This document shows, in pieces, positions 31,880 through 44,500 of a DNA stretch of 64,000 nt. Made by a program: the position numbers and the translations under genes. The notes under the pieces were generated by a model, which worked only from the letters and a program-made list of their open reading frames with translations, did not search any database and had not been told where the DNA came from. This stretch comes from Nemertoderma westbladi. Its lineage: Eukaryota > Xenacoelomorpha > Nemertodermatida > Nemertodermatidae. The DNA is taken from assembly GCA_032718475.1 (NCBI GenBank), contig JAUCBJ010003340.1:1-64000 (forward strand), written 5' to 3'. Within the stretch, counting starts at the first letter, position 1, and the number at the start of each line of letters is the position of its first letter.

Positions 31880-34800
31880 TGAAATAATTTTTCATGCACA
31901 AACGCTATTGCCAATTTATTTATTTATTGTCATTACTATCCCGGTGGTAGCTCTCTCTTGGCTTTTACCCGTATCAACTATGCAGCCCTTTTCTTTATTC
32001 TCCCAGCAGAATCCTGGCTGGGATGACAACAAAAATTTAGAAGTTGACAAATTTGTTAAATGATGGCGAAATTAATCTACAGTACATTATAACAAAACCT
32101 TATTAAATTAATACTAAATAAATTCGTTTACTACATAAACGAATAATGTATTCTGCACATTATTTTGTAGATTGCGCTACAGTTATTATCAACCTCCTTC
32201 CTTCGGCGAATTTATTCTTCGTTATAGATATAATTAATTGCTTCATAGAAGCATCACCGTATCATCAGTTCATGTTGGGTATCCCACAGAGTAATAACAC
32301 TACCGTTACTGAAGGGAAGGGATTAGAGTCAACATTACGGATACAGTAGTTCAACAACCGTAAAACAATGATGACGAAATTACAGATGTAAATTATTGCT
32401 GGATACAGTTATGCAAAAAAACAGCATGCCATCCATACACACATACACCATATACACATACATCATACTGTAATTATATAGCTGCTTTAAATTGAGATTG
32501 CATTAATTACTTAGTATTTATACCTGCTTCTTAATAGTTGTATCTGGTGACGGGCATCATTGTTTCGGTAGTTGGGGCAGATTTTGTGGTCTGACTTAGT
32601 GGTTTCATGACATTACTATATTAGATAATAGTAGTAGATATAATAACAAGGGCGTACCGGTGTGGTTACCCCCCCCCAATATAAAATCCCGTATTATTCC
32701 ATACACTAGCTGGGGTCGCGTGGGTCAGTCGTCCCATCTTACCCAAGCAGTGACCAGGTGGGGCGGGGGGGGGGGGGGGTGGGTATCATTGTAGCCTCCT
32801 TAAGGGCCTCCAAACAGGTGTAATATCAATGCTAATAATTTCAGGGAATTAAAAAAACTCGCTCACAACGCTAACCACATGTCTAATATTTTTTATCATT
32901 CTACTAATTTCCCCACCGCTATAAGATTCTGCTTCTATACTGAATTGGGACTAACATACGAGTAACGAGTCCGTGGCGATCGGTGTCTGGCTTATCTCTA
33001 CCAGGGATGGGGGGGGGGGGGGTATTCTCCTAACGCAAACAAAATGGAATTCTCCCATAGGGAAAAATACATGAAAAAAAACAGCCAATTACCAGCAAAA
33101 GTGAAAATGTAACAAATGATACATATTGACCTAATTAATTGTTTTGTTAGAATAACGCACCAATGTAACTTGCTCCTTTTCCTTAATTGCTTATTAACAT
33201 TGTTCATTTGACGGGACGAGATTAATTCAGTGAGATTGGATTTGCGTTGATTTACAAACTGTAGTTACGGATGATATCACATGATAAATTATTTTTCATA
33301 TATTTACCACACCTATAAGAAACTCCTTCGTACGGCCCTGATATAATATAATAGGTGGTGGTACTGATGTGGTTTGATTTTGTTTTTTGTCGGTCGACCT
33401 ATTAGGTATATTTTTTATATTGTTATTGTTAATATTTGATATAAAAAAAAGGAAAAAATTCAAAAGATTTGCTTGAGCAACCCCTATGCGAATCATCATG
33501 TCAATGCCCTCCTGGTTACCATGCCTAATTCTTGTCCTGTGCGAAACTGTAAACATCGACCACTCCTACTGGAAGAAGCCAAATTAATGGAGGATAATCT
33601 TCAGTACGCCTTTATTATTTACTCAAGCTGCAGAGAATCTACGCTGGGAATAAGAAGTAGGCGTGGTGAATTGTTTCTCAATCTTCCAATCCTATTAGTG
33701 AGACATAGTGCTGATGTGATTGTATAGCAAATTGATGGAGAAACGCTACTAACGACAGTAACAAACTTGCAGGGATATCTTGGAATGTTGACTCTTACTT
33801 GTAATTTAAAGAGTATTGTCGAGTAAACACGACGCCTACGCCTACGGCTACATACCTAAACCTACTATACTTGTAGGCAGGTTATTAAAGGAGCAGTTAA
33901 CAGAGGCGGGTTGACCCAAAACAATAAACGAGTAAGGAATATTGTGTAAAACCCCATTTAATTAGAATCAACAGCCTTAGAATCAATTGTCAGATGTATA
34001 GACCGACCGGCTTACGGTACATGTATGTGTAGGCGTAGGTGTAGGAGGTATATGTGTAGCCTTTACTTTATTTTATCGAAACATTCAAAACTGATGCCTT
34101 AATCTTCGTAACTAACTTAAACCTAAAATTAGCTTAAGCCTTAAAATTGTAACTAATATTTCTGGTGCTGTGTTGTACATACAGTATATAATGAAGGCCT
34201 ATATACTGTATAGTGCATTATCTCACATGTCAGGTTCGTTTTTTATTGGTTTGTGTTATTTTTAGCAAATTCCACTTCTGTAACAGGCTCCTTTCCTTCT
34301 TTTGTTTGCCACAGGCATAGGGACCTCATAACTTTTATACGAATCTTAATGAGATTACATGTAATTTGTACATCTATATTGATTTAAAACAAGTCCCGGT
34401 TCTGTCAAATCATCTACAACCCAATGGTTGTTTGATAATTTATTATACTTCTTTTGATATTTAAGAAGTTTTACCAAAAAATAGCCCATGTAAAGTATAC
34501 CAGGTTTTTACTGTTTGGTAGATGCTGTAGGCTATATATTAAAATATTATATTAACAATAAATATTTCATAGGCAATTTTTCATCAAAATCATTACGAAA
34601 TATTACAATTTTGGAATTCTAAATAATATTTGTTGAAAAATATTTTAGATTTAACTCATCCTCGTATCATTTATTTGTATTCACTCACTCCGTTCGTCCG
34701 TGTATCAAACCATCGGATCGACACACTGTAAAGTGCTACTAGACGCTTATTAACCAAATGTCATTTACAGCAACGCCATAAACTTATTGGCATATGAAAT

Positions 34801-35020
34801 TAACATCCCATTAACGGAGCAAATTAACAATAAAATAGTTGTTAAAATCGTGATTTCTTGACATTTCTCGATTTCCTGTAGATTTCCCAAGATAATCATT
34901 AATAATTCATTACCGGTTAAAGAATGAATATCAGAATACCTCATCCGCCACCGCCATCATGTAGTGATGATAAGAGAATGTAATAGAGAGTGATATATGT
35001 CGCATTGAGCACGGCAAGCA
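31880..35020. other. Intergenic, no gene; homopolymer tracts and two stray minisatellite monomers
   Basis: No ORF resembles a known family. Long C or G runs occur near 32669-32677, 32763-32779 and 33008-33021. Single copies of the 67-bp minisatellite unit found as arrays at 48168-48998 occur at about 33138-33205 (minus) and 33884-33950 (plus). The remainder is AT-rich. Confidence 0.45.
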
Positions 35021-35023
35021 TTA

Positions 35024-35050
35024 TGACGTCATCATAACAAGCATATAAAG
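35024..35050 (+). promoter_or_regulatory. Candidate promoter: CRE palindrome and TATA box of the EF-hand gene
   Basis: TGACGTCA at 35024-35031, the full cAMP-response element palindrome, is followed 13 bases on by TATAAAG at 35044-35050. A start site near 35075 would give a 5' UTR of roughly 475 bases before the ATG at 35550, or an unseen 5' exon. No transcript evidence is available. Confidence 0.35.
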
Positions 35051-35549
35051 AGTACCCGTACCTAAGTAATAAGAAAGTAATACCAACCTTATTACCCAGA
35101 GTGCACCTCCAAATCTAGCAGGAAGGCGACCTTACTTTATACATCAAACAGTTGGTTGGTTTTGAAACGAACACGGTTTCCTGCAATGCAGCGTTTCAGC
35201 AGCTCTGTCCTCCAACATTGGTGCCCATTGCCTCACATTTAATGAATCCCCCCACCCCCCACCTACCCCAAGAGAATAGCGCTGTATGCATGTGGAAGCT
35301 TGGACTACAGGCCACTAGTAATAGAGCCAAGCAACTGCGAATCAGGGGGCCGTTTCAAAGACAGGATGATAGCTAGCTTTATGGTCCCGGTTGCTATTAT
35401 TTTACCATGAGTAAAATAAGTTATGATTCCATATATGATTCGAACACATTTTTTCGCGATTGCAGCAAAATCCTTAAACCTTGTTATTTAATAAATTCCG
35501 GTACCGTAATATAAAACCACTCGCTGATAAAATTTTTGTTCGTGGAACA

Positions 35550-38500
35550 ATGCCTCGAGTAGAAGAAATATTTAACGATGAAGGTAAGTGATTCGATTTC
35601 TCTCATTTAAATTTTGTAATACCAGCAACTAAAGTACATACTCGCGCAAAAATAATGTCTCTTTTCCACTAAATTAGTGAGTGTTAAAGAGGTTAGCTGA
35701 TAGCACACTAGGCCTCTATCCCAGACGGTCGAGCGATGGACTTGGCATTATTCGTTGTGTTTTTGAGACCCAACTCTGGTGCGATATTTATTGAAGGGAA
35801 TGAAGTTACTTTGATTTATTGTTTGCTGTAATATAAGCTACTGTATGTATATAATCACTTATATTGTTTTTGTTCTAAGATTCGGGTAAACTGCACATTT
35901 CATCTTTAGACATGATTTGTAATAAAAATTGTACACCTTGTCTGAAAGATATTTAAAAACATTGTAACTATAACAAACAATTGTTTACTTTCCATCCAAT
36001 AGGTAGGTTCTAGAGAGTGTGCTTAAAAGGTTGTTTTTCAGATTTCATTAAAAATTCCATTAAATTTCAAACTCATTTGTTTTTTGAGAATACGTGTTAA
36101 TCTCAATTGACTACACTGAGACAGAATATGTTAATTTTGATCATTCAAAAAAGATATTTAAACAGCGTCAGTGGATTCGTAATCCTGTGAGTGGATAACC
36201 ATTTAATTTTAAATACACTTTATGTATTTTACATGTATTTCTCACTTTATGTCCTTTTCATAGTTTACTTTTTTAAATTTGTCATATATTTTAGTCGAAG
36301 AATAACCGATGATCGAAATATGACATCTTTGCCCGCTCCTGTTGATAATAATATGTGATCAAGCGTACGCTACATTCCCAAATTTTTTTTACCAAATGTT
36401 GACATTTTATTGATTTTATATGATTCATTGATTGATTGCATTATATTATTAACATATTTTTCGTTCTATTAAGATTAGCTGAATAGTCAATTAATATTTA
36501 TTCAATTTAATTGATTTAATTACGAAATGTCAGTAAATTTGTTATAAATATTTTGCCTTTACATGCTCCTATGGAACAGCTTTACAGTATGCATGAATTT
36601 AAAATATTAATAATAAGTGAATTGTTGTGGGGTGAGTGACGCAAGCTCCAAAGCGAAATATTCATCCGGCCTGGTAGCTCAGTACACTCACCCGGCTGAT
36701 GATAACCAGAAGTTTGAAACCTAGGTACCGGGTTCGAGCCCCAATAGGGCCGGTTGATATTTTTCGCTATGGAGAGCATTATCATATTGTCTTATTTACA
36801 TTGTATAATTAAAAATATTAAACAATAGCACCAAAAAAATACAAAACTCCTGATCTTCTAATAATATTCCATTGGTTCAATCATTCATTTACTGCTGCCT
36901 GTCCCTCCACAAAAATATGTTTGGTAGTCAGGTAGGACAATATTTGACATTAAAAGAATTCATCAGATGTTGACTTACTATATCTTTGTTGATAAGATGA
37001 CAACACGAGTTAACCTACAGGCAGGTTACAGCTTTAACTATGTCTGATACACAGTAAAATATTGATTCACACAGGTTTTCTCATAAGCAAGTGGAATACA
37101 GCCCGCTGGCTGACTGCCGTCACAATGTCCACCAGTGACGCAAATAGCAACACTTTCCTGAATGGTAAATCTATTATTCATATTTGGTTAGCCGGAATGA
37201 CTGGATTAGTACTGTTCAAATAAATGGGGCGTATAAGGATGTTACCATCGGTTCTCGCGTCCATAACTCTCTGTGACCATATTTTAAACCACTGTGACAT
37301 CGGTGATATAGCAAGAATGACCTTAAAACCGGGAGATTATAATATTATAAACCGCTGATAAAGTTAAAATAGAAAGAAGCACGGAGATTACAAATTAATG
37401 CACGGAATTCTCACAACCGCGTGAATGGTACAGTAGCTCTTTCCTGAGATACATACACTGCTACAGAGCAAATAGTTAAATAGGTCCATTTCCTGGGAAA
37501 GCCCCAAATAATAGTTGCATTTGCTTTAGATTAGCAGCGGCTAAATAGGTTATTATCTTTCTAAAATTGGCTAACTGTATTGCATGCGGTAAATGCTGCA
37601 TTAGAGAATATTATGCCGGGTTATCCTTTATCAACAGAATTGCAACACCGCAATGACGCAGGCGCAATACGAGATCCTATCACCCATGACTTTCACGAGA
37701 TTATCGGTATATTTAAGAGTAGGCCTAGTGTTCTTTCTTTAAGAGACGTTTCCTGAAATCATGGAATGTCCACCATGGTTACTCTCTCTATATGGCCGTC
37801 AAAATACGAGATCCGAGCTGGTCTTCAAGGTGATAAGCAATGTACTGCAAAGTGGAGGCGCGAGGTCTGATGAGCCAAAATATTGGGCTACTAATGAAAA
37901 CATCCACTTCTGTGTAAGGCTTGGTTGGATATATGTTCATTGTACTTATTTGGTACAATGAAAACAGCGTTGCATTCTTGTGTATGTTTTACATCGTCTA
38001 GAAATTTGGTATCTTCAGCAGTTCGAGCCCGGCATGGACTCCAATACAGAAGTATAATATAATTTTTTTAACTGTTTTATGTATTCATCATCCCAAGAAG
38101 CAGAAGTAATCCACGGAGGAGTATCAGTACAAGTACACCAACCTTAGAGCCTATGTTCATACAATCATACATTTCGTGAGGTCTATCGCAGTTAACTGTC
38201 AAAATGTTGGTCATCATGGTGTTAACAAAAAATCTAACACTAGAAGCAACATGTTCAAATTTGTTGATGAGCCGTTGGGCCTCCTCCAGTGATATTTTGA
38301 GAGTACTCCTAAGTCATCAGCATCAGCACTGTCTAAATCAGTTGGGTGATTGCCTGGATTTCGAGTCGCCTTCTGGATCAGAGGGTGGTGGCAACATCAC
38401 GACAGTAGCAGTCTCTCACTGGGATCCTGATACAATTCAAAATAATAAATACATTGCATATAGCCTTGCAGCAAACGATATTCCACGAAAAGACCCGAAG

Positions 38501-41500
38501 GGTGTTCTTCTTTGTGACTAGGCTTCGGTATTATATAACAATCAGTTATTTTAATGACCTCAGGGGGTCGCCATGGCGTAATTTGTATTAATGCTCTTTG
38601 CAGCAGATTTGACTCCGCCTAGGTTCAAAGCAAGCAAAACTCGCTCACGTAAGATTAAACTCTGCCTGGGCAATGTGCATCCTAAGTTCAGTTGAGATCC
38701 AAGATTATCTTGTTTAAACTGATAAATTACAAGGTAATGAATGACACAAATGTATCTTCGAAATATAACACCAGCCAGCAGTATAAGCAATATAATTATT
38801 AAATGAAGTAAAATAGAATTTCATAAATTAGCTGGACAACAATTATTAGAGGATGCGGAATTGGCCATGGATAATATAATGACTTTCAAATTTAATGATT
38901 ATCACAGCGACAAATGTCAAGGTTTGTTTGTTTTTCTTCAATCAGTTGCTTTGTGAACTCGGCAGATGAACTCACAACCAATCCCATCAATAATTCCAAT
39001 AAGGTATCCATTAAAATGGGCGTTTCGAAATCTATTTTGAAAACATATTTACTGAATAAATTTCTACCGCTCTCATGGAGACTGGCGGTATTTTATACTC
39101 TATCAATCGGATTCCGTCAAACAAACAAGTCGACTCGAAAGGACTGAAACAAAATTATGTATGAGCAGATTTCCCCCGATAAAATATACACTCTAGTGGG
39201 TAACTGGAGACGGGGAGAAAGACACACTCACACTCAGACAAATTGTAAGAAAATTCGCGACAAATTTTCCTCATTGAATTATACTTTGGGTGCATCCGTA
39301 TACCTGTTATAAATGCAGATAAGGGGGTGGGGACTTCCGACGCATCAAAATACCCCCCCCCCCCCCCCGTCAATTCAAATATCAATTCAAATAACAGCTG
39401 ATTACTCCAATAAATAGAAAACTTAACCTTTGCTATTGACTCTTATTTATTGTTTTTTGGTTAGAATAATGTGTATCCTACTCCTTTCTCTTAAATGATA
39501 CGGTAATTTAACATTGAGAACATTATTTCACAAATCTGGGATATGCGTCAAGTCTCCCCCCCCCCCCCCCCCCCCTCCCTGTTTCTAAAATTGTGGATCT
39601 GGACACATTCTGGATTCCGTAAAATACTAGTGAATGTTATATAAGTTATATATAATATTTTATAATTTTTATAATTTAATAATTTATATTTTTTTTATCA
39701 TAATTTTGTATTTCAGTTCTATCGAAAGTTTTCAACATGTTTGATAAAGACAGATCTGGTATGATCGATGGCAAGGAATTCCACAAGTTGATGAAAGAAG
39801 TTTTTAAGGATCAAATTGACCAAACGTTGGGAAAGAAGACAAAAAAGAAGGAATTGAAGCAAGCTTGTGAAGACTTATTAGTTAAATACGATAAAAATGG
39901 TGAGAATTAATTATTATTGTGGTCAATTAATTGTCGCTGGGTAAAATAATGAAATTATTACTGTATATTATAGTTGTAACTAATAGATTAACAAATATGG
40001 AAGCCAATCACTAATAGTTTCCTCCGTTGATTATCGTGGGTTAATCCACCTCTGGTTCATCAATAACAACACTCACCGGAGTGGTACAACAACAGTGTTC
40101 ATTAAGTGTGAACGACCCACCAAGCTGTTCTTATGTGTAATACTATTTTAATATACAGGGTGTTCCACAAAATTTGACACGTTTTTGTTTTTTAATAACT
40201 TTGCGCGATCTCAACCTAATTTCCTAGTTTTGGTGGCAATTTGAAGCCAAAAGATAAACTTAAACTTTGGTTTGGGTATGGCATGTTTTAGTTGCTATGG
40301 AAACTTAATGTTGCTATATAAAACAAGAGTTTGATTATCCACTTAATTTTACTATAAATATAAAGGTATAAAACTGCACATATTAGTGATAATAATGAAA
40401 CATATAGGTAGTGGGCTAAAATAGTTTAATATTGGGTAAGTTTACAATGAGTTTACTACTACTTTATACTAATTTAATTTAATTAATTATAATAATTTAC
40501 TACTAATACACTTCAATATGTCCTCCTCCAATATGCTGGACGTGATCCAGTCTTCTGCGCATCTCCTTGAAGCAATTAGCGAAGTAATCCTGGGACAATG
40601 AACTAAAGGCATCCCGAATTGCCGTCTTCAGTTCCTCAACATTTTGAAGATTCTGGGCGTACACTAGATTCTTCACATGCTCCCATAGACTAAAATCCAA
40701 GGGAGTCATGTCTGGTGATCGTGGCGGCCACTTTACAGGAGCATCTCGACCGATCCATCGTCCCTGAAAGTTTTCATTGAGAAACTCTCTTACCAATAAG
40801 CCCCAGTGGGGTGGTGCACCGTCTTGTTGGAAGATTGCCGTGGAGAGATTTGATAACTGGGGAACAAAGTAGTCCTTTAGCAAGTCTAGGTAAGAGAACC
40901 TGTTTACAGTAGAATGGGGGAAGAAATAGGGGCCAATTAGTTTGGTTTCGGACATCGCAGCCCACACTGTAACCTTTGGGGTATCCCTAAACTTTTCTAC
41001 AATTTTATGAGGATTCTCCTTTCCCCAAATCCTACAATTCCATCTGTTTACTTGGCCGTTGATATGAAAAGTTGCCTCGTCGCTGAAGAACACGTTACTC
41101 AGGTCCTTATCATGGAGGTACTCTGCTATTTTAGAAGCGGCTTCTACTCGTGTTGAATAATCTGAGGATTGTAGTCCATGAACGACTTGGAGTTTGTAAG
41201 CTCTAAAGTGGAGATTCTTTGCAGTCCTATGCAAACATCCAAGACTAACATTTAGAGCCAATGATGCTCTACGTAATGAGGTTTCTGGGTGTGCGGTTAA
41301 ATATTGGCCAATATTATTAACAACATTTTCACTAAGGGGCAGTCTACCGGAACCTTTCTTACGCAAAAGCGTTTTTTCGTTTCGAAATTTAATGACAATC
41401 CTAGATATGTCTTTCCTTGTAGGTCGCCTTTCTCCAGGATATTTATGGGAATACTGTAGTGATACAAGTTTTGCAGATTTCAGCTCAAAAAACTTACTTA

Positions 41501-44500
41501 TGATGAAAACTTTCTGATCTCCAGAAAACATATTAGTTATTAAATTGACATCTAAATGTAACCAAAAAAGTTTATATGCTGTAATTATGTAGTGACTGTA
41601 GGCCTAACCATGAAGACATCAATAACAGTAGACAACCAATATGCAACACATGTACCAATATGTAACAAATGCACAATTAAAACACACTTAAAGCTACAGA
41701 TAGTGATGATGTTGTCTAGAATAAATAAATTTAGATTGTTACTATGACTTCACTAATACTTAATTTAGATCAATATTTAAAATTTGTCTTATATTCAACA
41801 TCTCCCTCATAAATTATCTGAGAACATTTCATATTATTTTTCAGAATAAGTGTTAGTGTGAATAATGTATGTTACCATAGCAACTAAAATATTCCATACC
41901 CAAACCAAAGTTTAAGTTTATCTTTTGGCTTCAAATTGCCACCAAAATTAGGAAATTAGGTTGAGATCGCGCAAAGTTATTAAAAAACAAAAACGTGTCA
42001 AATTTTGTGGAACACCCTGTATATCTGTGGAATGTGTATAATGAATTCGAAGTCATTGGTAAGTACTGTAGAAGAAGTACTGCTAGTGTCAACCCACTAT
42101 AAGGGAAAAGGGAGAACGGATACTAGTCTAAATTGTAGCTTACAAACGATACTATAAGTCCTGCCTTTGTTTGTTTTTTTTCCTGGGGAATCCAAAGGTT
42201 GTATGATTTAAACTGTATATATGAGTTATAGCATTAATTATGTCCCAACCCATATGTCACATAACATCAGGATAATATGTATAGCAATAAAATTGGAGAT
42301 GTTAATTGTATGATTAATTACATAGATATCACATGGTGATGTTAGGTGGATTAAAACCGTTTTAATTAATTATGTTAGAAAACAATAGAGAAGTATTTCC
42401 ATTTAATTGAAATCCAATTGAGAGGAAGATTAATGATTTATCTACATACTGGTGATTAAATACCCATTGCTTATAAATATTGTCTAACTACTATGGGCAA
42501 TAGGTTAAATAATTCAGCCAAATCTGAGTCAAACAATGAAGCCAAATCTGAGTCAAACAATGAAGCCAAATCAGAGTCAAACAATGAAGCCAAATCAGAG
42601 TCAAATAATGAAGCCAAATTAGATTCAAATAAAGCAGCAAAATCACAGTCTAATATTTCAGTTAAATCAGACCCACCGAAATCATATGCAACCATCGTTA
42701 TGCTAGGAAACGTAGATGTGGGTAAATCATCTTTAGTTCATCGATATAAATCCCATTTGAATTCGCAATTTTTACAACCAATAATAAGACCTCCTTTTGC
42801 GGTTGCTGGAGTTGATGGTACGTTATTAAAGTGGAATAATAAGACTATATACATTTTTAGTGAGCTGGGTATCGTCATCAAAAATGTAAAGATGTTGCAG
42901 CTATGCAATATAACTGACGCGCTGATTTGCACTTACAATATAACTGATCATGAGACATTTAATGATGTTAGAAGTGAGATAATCACTTTTATCCATTCAT
43001 TCAATATGAAAGACAACTGTTTGTATTTCGTTGTGGGAACGCATCTGGATCGGGAATCAGAGCGAAGAGTTACGTCGGAGGAGGGTCGGATTTTAGCGAA
43101 GAAGTTGAACCCTAACCACGTCAATTCCAATTTGTTCTTTTACGAAACAAGTTTAAAGAAAAACATCGGTATTACATGCATGTTCGAAAGATTACTGCAT
43201 TCTATCTTCCCGGATACTGAAGAACTGCAGATTAAACAAACTACCGTCTGCGCCGATGCTGATTCTATTGGAGTTTTTGAGATGATGTGGTAGTTTTTTG
43301 CGAATTTGAGACAGTAGGTACTACAGTATCGGGATCAGAACATTGAACTCAAAGGTAACAAAAGATTCGCCTACCTGCTTGGTTCCGACCGGACCCAGAC
43401 ACTAGACACAAGTTATTCTCTTTTTAATCTGCACTCCAACCCAAAGTCACAGACGGTATGTCAGATTGATGGCAGGTAAGTATTGACAGTGAATTTGTGT
43501 TTTATAATCAAGATTGTAGGCGATCCAGTATACTTATACTGATGTCGATGTAGTAATGATATTGAAATATTTTTAAAATGATTTACCCTGTTTAATGCCT
43601 CAGAGAAAAAATGTAGGCCATTCTAGGATAAGAACATTTAACAGAAATCCCATAAAAAAAAATAATCATGTTATTATATCATATCTGAGAACGCAAGCAA
43701 TCAAATATTAACAAACACTAATAGGAATAGGTTGGCAGGCAGGGAGGCGTGCTTACCAACCTGGTTGAGCAGGCAATATCTAACCCAGTCTTGTATAGTT
43801 GTATCCCACCCCCCCCCCCCCCCCCCCCCGCCCCATGCCCAATGGTCAACCCAGCTAGTATCAGCTCCACCTGATCTATTGACCAATAACTGAGCAGTAT
43901 CCTATTTTGATATTACTGTTAATTGTTAATTATATTTGGATCAATTAAAAAACATTTTTACAGAAAATCACTTGAACTAATTAAAAACTACAATAGAACT
44001 ATTGACAAACTACTTGTGTACCAAGTTTGGTTAGATTTGATTGAGGATTGGACGAGTTATTTACGTTTAAATATTGGACACGACAGAGCGACAGACATCA
44101 ACAGGTTTGTGGGGTCTTCGCGCAACACGAGGGTTAGTTATGAGTCACAAGTTAAAATTGAGAAATTGAAAATTAACCAAACCGCCAATCAATAAAAGAA
44201 AGGGGGACAGTGTGTTGTTCTCCTTTAAATCCGCACCCCAACCCACAGACAGACGGTACCGCAGTACATGAGATTGATGCCAGGTAGGTATTGACAGTGA
44301 ATTTGTGTTTTATGGGTAAAATTAAGATCGTAGGCTGCTCAATTTGTCAGAAATATGGTAAAATTATCTCATCCCGCTAATGATATTTAAATATTATAAG
44401 ATTAATTAACCCTGAATGCCTCAGTGAAAATATGTAGGTACCGCGGTATGCAGCTTTGCTTGTTCTTTGACTGGGATCTCTGTTTGACCTCAGCATCCCA

